DNA from: Parus major | Lineage: Eukaryota > Chordata > Aves > Passeriformes > Paridae | Assembly (NCBI RefSeq): GCF_001522545.3 | Contig: NC_031771.1 | Location: 31,696,733 to 31,760,732, forward strand | Length of the DNA stretch: 64,000 bases | Direction of reading: 5' to 3' | Shown here: piece by piece, positions 1-13,528 of the stretch | How the letters are laid out: every line of letters starts with the position of its first letter | Position numbering within the stretch: the stretch's first letter is position 1 | The notes under the pieces: generated by a model | What the model was told of the DNA's origin: nothing | What the model saw: only the letters and a program-made list of their open reading frames with translations | Databases searched by the model: none | Translations under genes and position numbers: made by a program

Positions 1-975
1 TCTTCACCTCATTGTGTGTTATATTCTCTGGAATGTGTACTTGAGTAAAGGAAGCTATACAGTATTTCTTAGAAGAACAAGCCAGGAAATAATGATGCTA
101 GTAAATCAGTCAGACACAGGCACAGTTTTGAAGAGTGAGCTGGTGTGGTTACCTAGCTGACTGTATCCAAAATCCAAAAAAGAACTGCAGTTCTTTAAGG
201 TGGACTGAAGGGGACAAAAGATCCTTAAAACATAAAGCAGAAAGTGCAAGGAAGAGCAAGGAATTGAGGGTAATAATGAGATTCTGACTTCCTTGTGTGC
301 CAGTGAGAAGGCCTGCCAACAATAAGGAGAGTTTGCGTGCAGCAAATAATTCAGAGATCCATGGTCAGCTTTGCTCCTTTAGTCATTGACAAGACTCATT
401 TTGGTGTGGTTTCTGTTTCTGGAGTTGTTTAAACATAGTTTATTTTGTTGTTTGTACCTATTGATATCAGTAGAATGTGAATGTGTAAATAATTAGTCAC
501 CAGGATAGCTGTGGTACCATGAATTGAATTTGCTGCTTAAGAATGCTGCTGCAAATTGCACTTGCCTTCACAGTGAGTACTTGTAGAAGTTCATGAAACT
601 TTTGGCATCTCTGGGCTCTGGCCTGTAGTACTCCTTTCAGGGTATATCTTCTCAAAGGAACTTTGACCTTTAAAAGTTGTGGTTGAGATACAACATCCCT
701 GAGCATGAAGTACTCCTTAATCAAACCTCACATCAAAGTCTTTGTCATGTTCTGAAAACAGCTGTTGCGTGTTGTTTAGCTTTGTCAAAGAGAGGTATCT
801 CTCATGGCCTAACACTGTAAAAAGGAAAATATCAAAACACCTTAGCAGCTACATTATCTACTTCATTCTCCTGATTAGACTCCTATGATTTTAAAGCCTA
901 ATTACAAATTCAAGTAGGATCTTAAAAACTAATTATACCATGTAAAAGCAAAATGTCATTCATAATAACTCATAT

Positions 976-1016
976 AAAACAAACAAACAAAAAAAAACCA
1001 AACAAACCACCAAAAC
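976..1016. repeat. A/C-rich low-complexity tract
   Basis: AAAC-type units with an A run. It is similar in type to the tracts at 12537 and 26415. Confidence 0.8.
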
Positions 1017-3240
1017 TATGATTTTTGGTTTTTTTGCAGAGCATGGTCTTTTTAAGCCATGGAAACTGCATACTTGCAAAGTTGTTGTACCTAATGAAAA
1101 CCTATACAGATAAATAGAATTTCAGTGCTTTTAAGAAACGCTATGTATCATCTTCTTCATTGACCTTCCAGAATATTTTACTAGAGGATACACAATGATA
1201 CCTGTTCAACCTTGTTTCTAATGATACATTCAGTTATGTTTTTATTTAATTTTTTACTTTAACAATCAAAAATACTCCTTTAGAGAAGAAACATATGCGG
1301 TATACTTCAGAATCTTTCGGATATCTGCAAGCTAATATTTCTACCCTGCAACAGAAGTGTGGACATTTTATTGCATGTTTTAATTGAGTTTAATGAGAAA
1401 ACCACCTTTTTAAGACAGAATTGCATAGTGAGAGGGGTAGAGTTTTTATTGAAATTCAAGATGAAAAAGCAGAAAACTTTAAATGTATGGCACAATCTTG
1501 TTACCATTTGTGGTCATGATAAAAAAAAGAAATGGGAAAAAATGCCCAGCATTCACTGGAAGCTAGATTGCAAAAATTAAGTGATTAATGTGAAGTAATT
1601 TAGATTAAGAAGAATACATTTTAGGGAGGCATCAAAATCTGCAGGCTTACGTCACACTTCACAGATTTTGCAAAACTGTTCCAATAATCCTGCTAGAATG
1701 AAATGTAGCATTTTAATATTCAGGCTTACTGCAGTATAAACACACTTGTCTTACAGTACTTGCTTGAAATTAAGTTTTATGATTCGATATATCTTTGCAG
1801 TTTATTTTCATCTCAGCTGAATAACTGATGTATGCAAAACTTGATGCTTCCCAAATATACTAGTAAGAAGCCCAGGAGAAGATCTGTGGTGCAAATTCTA
1901 TCAAAAGATTTCTATGGCAGTTGGACATGTAAGACTGGGTCAGAACCAAAGTTAAAACTAATTTGGATGTTTGTTCATCCATTTCCATCCAAATATATCT
2001 CAAAAGTTACATGAAAATGAGTTTATAAAGTCAGGTACAAGAAGTTATTTCTTTAGTCTCCTGTGAGTTCCTTTAATCTCTATTCTCTTACCGCAGAGTA
2101 TCTCATCAAGTTGCCCTGTGGTCATCTTGAGCAAGCATTGGGAATGAAGGCAAGACAAAGTCCTTGCTTTCAGTTCTTCTGCCTTTTATCTGTGACTTAG
2201 AACAAGATGTCTAGAAACACCCTGGTAAGCCAGGAACAGTCCAGAAATCTCGCATAGGCCACTCTATGTGTGTGATTCATGGACTTCTGACCCAATGGAA
2301 ATATATGTCTGAAATGATAATGTCACACTAAACATGTTCAAAGCTGAATTCTTGGTGGCAAGGGGTTTCGCTTGTTTCTTTTTAAATAAAAGAGCTTGTG
2401 ATCAAGCCAAATATAGACATAGTTTAGTGTGGACAAAAAGTCTTATTTCTGGCACTATTCAGATCATCTGTCAAATAAATTATTTCTCTACAGAAGTGCT
2501 CACATGCTATAATATCCTTAAGATGCAATGAACACGCGCCTTAATTAATTTCAACTTCTTAACTTCAGTTTCAAAGGCAACCGATTCCCACAAATGGATA
2601 TTTTACAAAGAGGTGAGAAGCTGATTGCAGGTTCTTCTGTCAGTGTGCAGTGGACATCTTTCATAAAAAATGATGTTACACTTTCAAGAACACATTTCTG
2701 CAACAGACTGAATGCTTTCTCCATGGAAACCATGGAAAATGTCCTGGTGGGTTTTGCACCAACACATTTGGCATAGGGTGAGAGTTGTGCTGGATTAGTG
2801 TCTCTTTGGTTGCCATACAGAGAGGAATTGCTGATGCAAGATGTTTTGTTCTGTAAACAGAGTATCGTGCAATGGTGAAAGAGCTCTCTTAAAAAGCATT
2901 TTGTTGCAGTGTACAGCGTTGGAGTGGTTCATGTTCCACTAAGTAAGGAGAAATGCTAGTCAACAGCTTCTCTGTATATTTTAGAACAATTTCATTCCTT
3001 TTTCTAAGCCAAAATATAGCCATCACCATTATATAAATATAAATCTTACTTGAGAAATCTGGTTCTCTTCCTTCATTTCCTGTAGCATGTTAGCTGCAGC
3101 TTATTTCAGACTGTTTTCTCTTAAGCTCCCAGAAAATGTAAACAGGGCATAAAAATCTTGTCTACAAGTCTTCTAAGTATCTGAACTCCCACAAGGAGTA
3201 CATTACCCATAAAATCAGTTATTGTAAATTACTATTGAAG

Positions 3241-3290
3241 TTTTTGGGGGGTTGGTTTGGTTTGGATTTTTTTGTGTGTGTGTTTTAATG
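3241..3290. repeat. T/G-rich tract with G6 and (TG)n
   Basis: A G run at 3246, then TTTGG units, a T run and a short TG repeat. Confidence 0.8.
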
Positions 3291-6200
3291 CCTAGGAAGA
3301 AGAAACCTGGTTTCTAAAGGACAAAATTAAGTTTTAAGCATGTTGTGCTTTGACAGCCCCCAGTCTTCATGATTTTGTTATGTCTTCATCTTTTTGTTAT
3401 ACATTGTGGTGGATTTTGCATCCTCAAAGTTCTGTTCAACTTGTGAGCATCCAAAAAACATGACTCTACAGATTAAGAAAATCTCACTGCACCAAGAGAG
3501 CTGAAATTATTTTGTATTGTTGAACTAATTTTGCTACAGTACTGCTTTATTCTCTGTTAGCACTGTCTGATCTATTTTTGCCCAACAGACTGAGACAAGT
3601 CAAACTATGGAATAAAACTAGGTTTTCCATTTATAGTCAGCTTCAATTTTTCATTTCTTCTTTTCATTCTGCTCCTCCTCACAGCAGTCTGTGCTTATTT
3701 ACTATTTACCACTTGCAGATACCACTAGTTATCATTTAACAAAGTCATGCATTATCTATTTCTTTGTAAAACCAGACTAGAAACAACTTGCAGTGGTTTC
3801 TGCTGCTGTTATGTGTATTTCCTCCATTTTGGTGAAAACATGTTGGCAATTTTTTTCCAGATCTAAATGCAATGGGGCTTGCCAGCTTTGCATATGGAGA
3901 ACAGTGCTTCCTCTTTCCACGAATTTGTGTCCAGCTCTCTCAGATGTGCATTATCCTTGGCTGCTACTCTAAATATGTCAATGCATGACTTTTGACCACT
4001 CATAACTACCTTACATTTCAGAGTTGCTTTCATACAGGTCTCTTCCAGAATAAGTTTTAGTACTTCAGCACTGAAAATCCTGACAGTATTATTTTGATAT
4101 GAATAGACATGGGTTTCTTATACAATTAATGTTGCTTACATGGATTTATAATCAGAAAAACATGCATTAAGATTAAATGATAATTCAGTTGAAACTATAA
4201 ACTGATGTGTAGTAATTACTGTTGGACAGTTTTGCTAGTGAACAAGCTGGCTAGTGTACAATTGGGCCTGTTTTATCAGTTAAGTCAATGCCGAGTCTCA
4301 TACTTTGGCAGGGAATTTTTTGAAGATCTGTATTAAAATGTATTATTATCGGTGTGTGTATCTATACATTCAGAATATGTTAAGATGTTTAGTCTGAGAA
4401 ATATGATTGTTATTGAATGTTTTACACTCTCACTAAATATTTTAATGCTTATGCTACAATGCCAGTAGTTTCTTGTACTAGGCTGAACATTAACACAGAG
4501 AATTAGTTTCAAATTACTGATAAAATACTGTGTGTTTTTTCCATTGTTTTCATAATTGCTTTAATAATAGTAAAGATTTTTTAATTTTTCAATTCAGTTT
4601 TTCTGAGCAGCAGGTTGAAACAGTTGTTGCCAGTACTCTAACCTTGGTAAGTGGTTGAGCACTGGTGCCAAATACTTTTATATTCAGAGGATAAAACTAC
4701 TCAGGTCTGTTGGGTTAATGATGTGGTCTTTTATGGCACATTTCTGTTCCACTGCTCATGCAGAACCTTCTAGTTTTTAACTACATGAAACTGCCATAAC
4801 ATGAAAGTGGGGCTGGACAGCATGAGGACACCCTCTGGCAGAAGCAAAGGAGAGACAGGATGCGGTGTGGTTCCCGAGGGCAGTGCTTCAAACCTGTGAG
4901 ACAGAGATTGCTGTGGCTCAGTATAGTTGCGACTGTAAATTTACAGATGTGTGAGATGTGGAGTAGCTGGAGTGAGGGGGCTCACAGGGGGAGGTGAAGG
5001 AAGCACAAACTAGCAGGTACTGAAGTGAGAAGATGGCATAGGGAGTAGATATGCTTTACTTGCATGGAAATATACTTGCAAATGAAAGATTGCCACTGGG
5101 GTCAGTGGCAGCAATTTAGCTATCTGGAGTATTTAGAGAGACAAAACCTGTACTCTGAAACCTGTTTGACCAGACAGAGAGAGTACTGGAACTTTGATTC
5201 CAAGTCAGTTGAGTAGTAACTTCCAGACCTTTGGGAGGTCACCCTTTCTGCAAGGGTAGAAACCTAAGCTTATGCATTTATCTTAGATATTTAGATAGCT
5301 TTCTTGAGAGCATTTCCAGTTTCTGTTGCAGCAGAGACATTCTGACACTTGCAGAAGAGCAAATGTAGAACAGTGCGTCAAATGTTGAAGGATATGTCCT
5401 CCTACCCTGAACATGTCTCTTGTGGTGTCATTTGTTCCATTCAGATGAACTGATGTCAGATCACAGGGCCTGGACAGTAAATTGCTTGCAGAATCAGCAG
5501 TGAGTTATTTGTCAGTAGCCTGAACACCTGCTGAAGATGATGGAGTTGTTCTGAAATAAACTGGTACTTCTGCAGCCTTTAGCAGTAGAAAGGAAGAGCT
5601 TCATAGGAGATCACATTGTGTTTTAAATTACTATTTGACAATGCTATATCTTTGTGACCTTAGTTTAATTTATTCTTAATGTACTTCTGTATTTTGGATT
5701 TTTATTTTAGCATATTTTTTGTCCTTAAGGAATGTTTTATTTATATTAATCTTAAAACAGACAACTTGAAACCTGATCTTTCTGGGCATAAATTCTTCTA
5801 AATTGTTCCTGTGTGTTTCTTATTTTGCTGAAAATGTTTGGTTTGTTTGGTTTTCTTCTGAGGTGAATGCTAGTGTGCTAATTTAAGTATGTAGTGTAAT
5901 TATGATGATGTCAATATATTTATTTTTCTGTTATTTTATTAAGCTGTTTCCTTATGTCTTTCTAGTTTGAGAGTTTCTCACAAGTAAACAAACTTGTTCA
6001 GGCCTCTGTTGAGGGCAAGAATGTGGTATAAAAATACCAGAGTCAGTTTTCTGTTGATCTGAAAGTACAACTGACTTGGGTGCAGCTGGAGTCCTATAGG
6101 AAGGTGGTTATAAATGCACCTTTGTATTCTCTGTAATTATTTTTTTTCATGCACTTGGGCCCAGGAGCAGTCACCATTGCCCTGTACATCAGTGACTTGA

Positions 6201-7302
6201 AGCAGTGCTCTCTGTTCCAGTTGACTACTTGTTTTCTGCTTCAGCCAACATCCATGAGAGCTTGCAACAATGGAAGGAGTTTTAGCATTATTTAAGGACT
6301 TGTTGTCATAACTTAATACTAAGGAACCATATTGAGAAATACAGAAAGGCTGCGAGATTTCCAGACAGAATTAGAAATTTTGAAATTTAACTGTACCATC
6401 ATCTTTTTTTCCAAATGTTGTTTCTTGTCACACTGAATGAAAGGACTGTCTTGAAACACTTTTATTAGTTTTAAATCACTACTTGGTTAAGGGTATTCCT
6501 TTTAAGGAGTAACAACTCAATAAGCTTCTTAGTCGGATAACTAGATCTCTGGATCAACTTTTGTTTCAGCTGTCAGTGTGGACATATTCAGTATACATTC
6601 TGTAGAACTGCTGTCATTTTCTCATTCAAATTTAAAGAAAGAAATCACAACACTGCTTTTTGGTTGTGGGTTTATTATGGTTTTTTATTTAAGCGTTCTT
6701 CCTTGCTTGTTTTGGTACAGTTTGACTGTCAATTCTTTGTCAAGTACCTGAAGTGCTACTTTAATGCTACTAAAGTGCTACTAAAACTAAGTATCAAGCA
6801 ACAGTAGGGAGTGTTCCCCTAGCAAATTTCACTGTCTTCCTTCAGCTTAGCTGCTCTTTGTAAACGCTACTTCTGAAAGTTTTGGGATATTTTGAGAGTA
6901 AAACTAGTCTCATTTTCTTTCTTCACGTAGCGTAACAGAATAGTAACTTCTGAAAAAGTATGTAGTATTGTTGAGGGATTCCTTTTCTCTGCAGAAAGCA
7001 CCAGTGAAATCCCCACAGGACACGCTGTAACCTGTTCTAAAGAACAATGGAAAACATGACAGGAATCTGTGAGTTTTTACACTGGAGCTTCATAGCTTCA
7101 CTTTCCTTTGTCTTGTTGCCAGTGGTTCGCAGACGCAGCCGGGGCGGCTCGGGGAGCGCTGCTGCTGGGGAAGGCGCGGCGGCCGTGCGCGGGGAGCGAG
7201 GCTGCTGCTGCAGGGCTGAGCGGAGCGAGCCGCAGTGCCGGAGCTCCCGGCCGGCCCGGGAAGCTGCTCCTTACATGGGCATGGCCGCGGCCGCGCCGCT
7301 CG

Positions 7303-7355
7303 NNNNNNNNNNNNNNNNNNNNNNNNNNNNNNNNNNNNNNNNNNNNNNNNNNNNN
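7303..7355. other. Assembly gap (53 N)
   Basis: There is a run of N inside extremely GC-rich sequence, a typical place for sequence drop-out. The true length of missing DNA is unknown. The open frames that run across it should not be trusted. Confidence 0.99.
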
Positions 7356-7405
7356 GGGGCGGCGCGGCCCGGGGGGCTCAGCCAGACAAAGAACAGTCCC
7401 GGCAA

Positions 7406-7415
7406 CCAAATAAGG
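7406..7415. promoter_or_regulatory. Perfect CArG box (CCAAATAAGG)
   Basis: The element is an exact match to CC-W6-GG at the edge of the GC-rich island. SRF with MRTF cofactors drives many actin-cytoskeleton genes, so the site fits the gene it sits in. Binding itself is inferred. Confidence 0.55.
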
Positions 7416-7575
7416 AAGTTGGAGCTGGAGGATTTCAGAATAGGAGCAGAGGGGGAGATGCCAGGGAAGCCGGGGAAGCAGTATGTGTGCAGGGATCTGC
7501 TCTCCGTTGTTACCAGCGGAGTGGTGAATGCAGGGGATCGAGGCTGGCGGACTTTTCCATATCCTTCTGTGATCT

Positions 7576-10500
7576 TCAGCCAGCAAAGTTAAGAACTCGA
7601 GCTGTGTTTGTCATATTTTCTCATGTTTCTGAAAGCTCTCTACAGATTTTTGTTTAGAAAGGAGGGGTCTTTGGCAGCCCCGTTGGTTAGCAGACTGAAG
7701 ATAAATGAGTCATCCTTTGCCAGGGGGAAAGAAGAGTCTCATTGCAGATAACTTGAAGCATTACAAAAACATATTAAAAGTTTCTCTCTACTATAGTGTT
7801 CTAATGAAAACTTAGAAATTAATCTAGGAAGGGTACACAGGCACCCCTGAGAGTCAAGGTGTCTTTGCAGTTAAGAACAGTAGTAAAAAAAGAGAGAAAA
7901 TAAAGAAGGTACTAGAAAACCCTTAAAACTGTCCTGACAATTCAGGCGGAAAAGCATTTCATAACAGCATAAAATATGGAAAAATGTTATGGGATTTCAG
8001 AAATGCAAGTTAGGTACTGGTTTAAACATAGGTGTAAAATTCATGCCCTGTGATCCAATGTCTTGGGACATTGTTCTACCTACTTGCATGGCTGAAGTTA
8101 AATGGTCTTATTCCTGGTGGAAAAACACATGGGACACCATTGACTTTTTCACTTCAGACCTACTTAAAGCAGGAAGAATCCACATAACAAATATTCAGGA
8201 GGCAGAGCTATAATCTCTGCTGAGTGTGTGAAACCTAGAACAGAGAAAACTAAATAGCTGTGGGCACAAACTTCAGTAGCGTTTAACATACTGGCCTGGT
8301 TTGCTCTGGTTTCAAAATGTTAGCAACAGAGTGTGTCCTAAAGTCACAGCCTTTATAGCAAACAATTACATGCACAGTGAGTTTGACATCCCGATGAAAG
8401 GAAGTAAGTTATGCCTTGATCTTGAAATTGTGACAAGATCAGCTCATAAACAGCTACTGAAAAACATTTTAAATACAGTAGCGAAGCCTGGCTCAGAAGA
8501 AACAGCTTCTTTATCTTTCTTGACAGGCCTCACAATTACAGCAGCTATAAGTTACTGAAGTGTAGCTAATTGAAAGATACAACACACTCACAATTGCTGT
8601 TTCGGAGCTATTAAAGAAGGGAACGTAGTGTTGAGATTTGAGCTCAGAGCTGGGAAGGACTTAGAGGTGACATTAAAATTGCTGTAATCATCTACAACTT
8701 TTTATAAGCCTTCTAACAATTTTAGCATCTGAAGTACAGGTAGACCTGTCATAAATCCATGGCAGTGCTTGTAAAAGTGTGTTTCAGTATCACAGCTGAA
8801 AAGTGTTATGTCAGCTTTACAATGAAATAAAATCTGAGCAGTGAATGGGTTTTTTTTCTAGGTTATACTTTGTTGCATTTAATTTCCAAAGCTCTCACAC
8901 ATTGCTGCATCAGTAGTTCCGCAGGCCAGGAAATCTCATGGATTACTCATGGATAAAACAGAGCAATCATGTGGGTACTGAAGTATCTAGGAACTTTAAG
9001 GGAGTCATTGGGATACGTGACTTCTCCATATGTTTGTCGTTCAACCATCACTGTTACAGTTCCTTATTAGAAAGTGCCTACAAAGTAGACCCATAGTTTT
9101 TCCTGTGCTGTCATACAGGTTGCATAATAAGTCAAATCAACATAACTTATTTTTTTACACTGAGGGTCTTTGCTATTTTAGTCTGAAAGGTGAAATAATG
9201 CTATAACAAAGAAGACTTAAGTGTGAGTCACTTGGTCACCATGTATGTACACACACATGCAAGTATACTTGTATTTCCACAAAAATGGTAACTGCTGCCT
9301 TATGAAAATTGTCTCAGCAATAGAAACTTCTGACTTTTGTTTTTCTCTTGGTACTATTAGAAGTTTGGACAGAATTCTTTTGTTGTCCTTGTTGTTGTAA
9401 TTCATGTTTTCCTAGCTCAGAGACTGCAGTATGATTTGCTATCAAGTGTTGGCCCTAACTGTGTTTTGCTTTTTGTAAAACATTTAACTTTAATGGTATG
9501 TATTTGCAGAATTGAAAGTGATGGGAAATGTTTGCCTAAATATTCTTTCTTGCAACAAACGTGATCTTTTTTCACATGTTTATGATATCAAATCACACCA
9601 GGGCACGTGAACAACAAAAGCCACAGACAGGTTAGTACTTCTAGTTCAGACATTTTGAATTTCACCAAACAGAAATAGTACCAGACAAAGCAATGTACAG
9701 TAACTACCTCAGTGTTTGCTAACACCAGCCAAGTTAGGTAGTACAGGATACTTGAAATAGTGCTAAATGCTTTGGACTGGCACATGTTTGGTAAGTACCA
9801 TTTCAGAGGTATAGCCAGTCACTTTTGGTTTTGTGAAATCCTAATTTGGGATTATGGCCTTCTAAAGAAATCTCAAACTCTCACTCACTCCAAGATGATC
9901 AGTGTCCTCTTCTGGCTTAGGAATCCACATTCAAAGCTGTGCAGAAGAGCTTTGACATTTTTGTCAAGTACAGTATGGGAGGTGATGTAGTTTTATGGAG
10001 ATACTATTTTTGTTTGAAATAAAAAAATTAAAATCTGCAATGGTTGGCATGCCAAAGCTTATTTTGCACAGCTAGTGTAAATGAGATGCATTTCCCTTAT
10101 GCAGGAAAAACAGGGAGATTGCTGAACTGGCCTCCATAGATCATTGAATTCAGTAAGCTGTGTATAAATCAGTTTGGAGGCCTGTAAACTGTTTCAGTTA
10201 CCTCTTTTGATTTTCTTTTCTTTTGTCAAAACATCTTTTTTTGACTTAAAAAATTTGAGAGTTCTGGTCTTAAGTAGTGTGACCAGAATTACACACTCCA
10301 GTATAGCTTTAAATGTCTCAGTTAAGTCAGAAGCTGCAATGCTAAATTTTTGCATATCATAATGAGGAAAAATCAAGGAGCCAAAGGTAAGAAAGGAAAC
10401 TAAAGTGTGTAGTTTTTTGTATTACAGTAGCACCTGGAAAACAGCTGTTGTGAATCAAAATATAGGTACACTATTAAAATACACTTCCTTCACTGAAGAT

Positions 10501-13289
10501 ACATCACAGGCAAAAAGATTGTAGTTAAATGCTACAAATTATTCTGTAATAGTTTAAGAATTTGACAGACTCTCTCATGAAGTCTATTAAGTCATTTTCA
10601 TTTCTTTTCACTCATTGCTGAGGATTTAGTGTAAGGTTTTCTCTCTGCATTTTCAGCTTTTCTTTCCTGAAGGCATACTTTTTAGTTTTTGTGCTTCAAA
10701 CAATACTAATTTCATTTTATTTACAGGATGATTTGAAAAGTAAACCTTAATTTTGTGAAGCTTCTTAATGCTAGCAGGAAAACTTCAGGCAGTTTGGTGT
10801 TTGCCTGCTTTACTAGTGACATCTACATTATCTTCCCTAGTCCACAGAAATCAGTTGTTGGGCTCCTTTACTGCATTTTTCCAAAAGCTGTTTGTTATCA
10901 TTATAATTATGTTTTGATTACTTCTATTAAATATTAGGACTTAATTGGAGTTGTAGGCAATTGTCTTTTTGGGTGTAAATTATTTTCCCTCATTTTGGTT
11001 TGCCAGTCATGCTGTAGATAGAGTTGGAAACTCCTTAAACCAAAACCAAATGTTCCTGGGACTGGAATTACAGGCAAAGTTGTTTACAAGAAAGAATCAC
11101 AGATCATATTAAGTTAAGCATATGGTTTTACTTCTTTTCTCTTTGGATCTTTATCTTGCAATGTGCCTTATGCTTGTCGCCCAGTAAGCTGAGCTTCATT
11201 TTCACTTTCCATGCCCAAATATGCTGTGGATTCAGAGAAAAGCAAGTGTCTTGAACTAAGCTGATGTGCACAAGCTGTCTCTGCTTTCGTCTTCCATCCC
11301 CATGAACCTAACATATGCATACACACACAGAAGTAAAATTCTTATGTGCAAAAATTTTAAGAGCTGTGGTGGAAGAAATGTTGGAGAACTTCTTAATGCA
11401 CGTCTTTGATGCAATATTATCTCAATCTGTTACAATCAAATACAAAGGAGAAGGTGCAGTTAAGAGATGTGAAGTCCAGATACTGTTTTTCTATCACTGA
11501 CTTTTCCCACTGAACATCAGTCTGCTCTTGTTGTGTGTGTTACATTATCTGCACCTGTTACAGGCCGGAACAGGACTGTGTTCCGCTTTTTAGCTAAAAT
11601 AGTGTTCTTGACAAGCATACCTATGAAAAATCATAGAGAGACCTGATTAGCTATGAGTGATACTCCTTTTATCATTGTCCTATCTTAATACTATGTGTAT
11701 AAGCTGCCATGCTTCTTCCCTAGAGTCATGTACCAGAATTGGAAACAGGGTGCTAGTGCAGTGCCAGCCTTCCCACTGCTGGGTTCTGACATGCCACTCT
11801 GTTCTAGCAGTGGGGAGATGTTTCATTTTCCCCAGCCTTTTTCCTAATTGGCAGCATTTCTCTGTACTTCCTGTTATATTCTAGAGTGTCTGAATGATGT
11901 GGAATGAGTTCTGAGTCCTAAAGAGGGCTTAATGGTGAAAAGCTATGCAAGGGGGTTGAGTAAGCAGACAAATTTTCAGTGCTTCCTTGTTCTGCATTGT
12001 CCACTGTGGAATGAAATTTTTCAAGTAGAGGTCTTGCTCATCTTGGTGGTTTGGTGCCATTTGGGAGAAAATAGTTATGGAGAAGTTCTTGTAAACAAAA
12101 CAGATTTCCAGGCATCCAGAGCTGAACTGTAATACACACTGATTGGAAACTGGAGCTCAGAGAGGAGAGAGGATCACTTTTGCTTTCATCTGCCCTAAAA
12201 TCTTTAAACCGCTGTCCAGGATGTTGAATAGAGAGATAAAAGGCAGCATCTTCATACACTTACTTGCTGCTCATCAGGTAGAAAATGCAAGTGATACCAC
12301 TGATCATCTCCATGGAATTGAGAATAGTGGTTTTATTGATGTATCTTCTGAGATTATCTATCTTGTTTTAAGCAGATGTTTACGTAGATGTTACTAGCGA
12401 TTAGTTGTGTTCTGTGATTGCTTATAAAACTGATGTTGGCATGTAACCTGTAAGAAAGCACTGGATCCGGACCAAGTGGCTTATAGTAGGAGGGATACAA
12501 ACCAACAACAGAAATCTGACACTCTGTCTCCTTGTGGAAAAAAAAAACCCAAACAAAAAAAACCCCAAAAAAACCCAAAAAACCCAAAAAAAAACACGAG
12601 GGGAAAAAAAAAGGAATTATCTACTTCAAATTAACGCCTTAGTGGATTATGTAGTAGTAATTAATGTATTTAGAGTAAGTGACACTCAGGAAGGTTTTGC
12701 ATAATTAGGGCACAAAACAACTAGATTTTCATACATATAGTAATTTTTTTCTGATCACTGGTGCTATTCTTTGGCAGGTGAAGAAGGCACAGGAGACTAT
12801 TTGTAAAACAGATGACTACAGTGCAATAACATGACACTTCTTTCCTGAAAAAAATTCTGGACACTTGGGGTCTTGGAAGTCATGAGTAGTGGCATAGGTG
12901 TTATTTTAAAAGAGCTAGGAGGTATTAAAGGGCTTAAAACAACTTGAGGTATCGCTTCTGCAGTATTACATTAAACGTGTAGCCATCCCACCCGCTCTGT
13001 CACGCAGACAAAAAAATTATGTGGCAATGGTGGAAACTTTTGCCTCGCAGAAGAGCTGATGTAAATTCTCGTAGCAACACTTTTGTGCAGCCGTATGGCA
13101 ATATGGAAGAGCCTGGGACATTTCTCTAGGCTGTTGCAGCGCCTTCTCAGGTTTTTCTGCTGGCTATGGATGTTCTTGGAGGGGAAAAAAAGCGAACTTC
13201 CAGCCTGGGACCCGAGCACTTTTTGGCAAAAAGTGTACTACAGAGCCACAGTTGTTGCAGCTCTGAGGGAGAGTTACTTTAGGACTTAG
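7576..13289. other. Intron; no gene seen
   Basis: This is AT-rich intronic sequence between the two GC-rich islands. The short open frames (up to about 85 codons) resemble nothing I know. The only notable feature is the A/C-rich tract around 12537-12600. Confidence 0.72.
12537..12600. repeat. A-rich tract with spaced C runs (G runs on the - strand)
   Basis: Long A runs are broken by CCC at 12548, CCCC at 12563, CCC at 12574 and CCC at 12583. On the - strand these are four G tracts separated by mostly T. The tract is low-complexity. Confidence 0.85.
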
Positions 13290-13462
13290 GCTGCGGCAGC
13301 GGAGAGAAACATCCCGATGGCGACTCTCCGCGGGAAGCCCACGTCTCCCTGCCGTTCCCGGCAGCCTGGTAACGCCTCCCGCTCGATCGGGGCGCCCGGG
13401 GCGGCCGCGGGACTCTTAACGTGAAGCTGCCGGAGTGGGACGCGCCGGCGGCGGCTCCTCAG

Positions 13463-13469
13463 TGAGTCA
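13463..13469. promoter_or_regulatory. AP-1 site TGAGTCA
   Basis: This is an exact AP-1/TRE consensus about 65 bases upstream of the inferred transcription start, inside the GC-rich island. Such sites are short and occur by chance, but the position in a promoter makes it credible. Confidence 0.5.
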
Positions 13470-13496
13470 CGGCGCGGAGCTGCGCCCCGGGCCCGC

Positions 13497-13506
13497 CCTA
13501 TATAGC
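13497..13506 (+). promoter_or_regulatory. TATA box overlapping a CArG-like element
   Basis: CCTATATAGC combines a TATA-type core (13499-13505) with a one-mismatch SRF CArG box. It lies about 90 bases upstream of the splice donor at 13594. If both are used, SRF and TBP would compete for the same DNA. Confidence 0.5.
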
Positions 13507-13528
13507 CACGGGTACCTGCGGGCGCCGC

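Larger units (their letters stand above)
1..7119. other. Intron of the long palladin isoforms; no gene seen
   Basis: This is AT-rich sequence with stops in all frames. All open frames are under 80 codons and none is recognisable. An A/C-rich tract lies at 976-1016 and a T/G-rich tract at 3241-3290. I find no palladin exon, RNA gene or clear transposon here. Confidence 0.75.
7120..7575. promoter_or_regulatory. Second GC/CpG-rich island with a perfect CArG box; contains an assembly gap
   Basis: From about 7125 to 7400 the sequence is strongly GC- and CpG-rich, unlike its surroundings. Just after it lies CCAAATAAGG (7406-7415), an exact SRF-binding CArG box. Bases 7303-7355 are N. Two ATGs precede the gap (7275 and 7281, the latter with G at +4), but the frame through the gap is unknown and I see no convincing splice donor after it. 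I therefore call it a candidate promoter or enhancer, not an exon. It lies in the long-isoform intron of palladin. Confidence 0.5.

Noticed and set aside
7047..7592. Open frames of 100-180 codons across the GC-rich island, both strands
   Set aside because: They run through the 53-N gap, are Ala/Gly/Pro/Arg-rich as any GC-rich DNA would be, and match nothing known to me. The frame is unknown through the gap.
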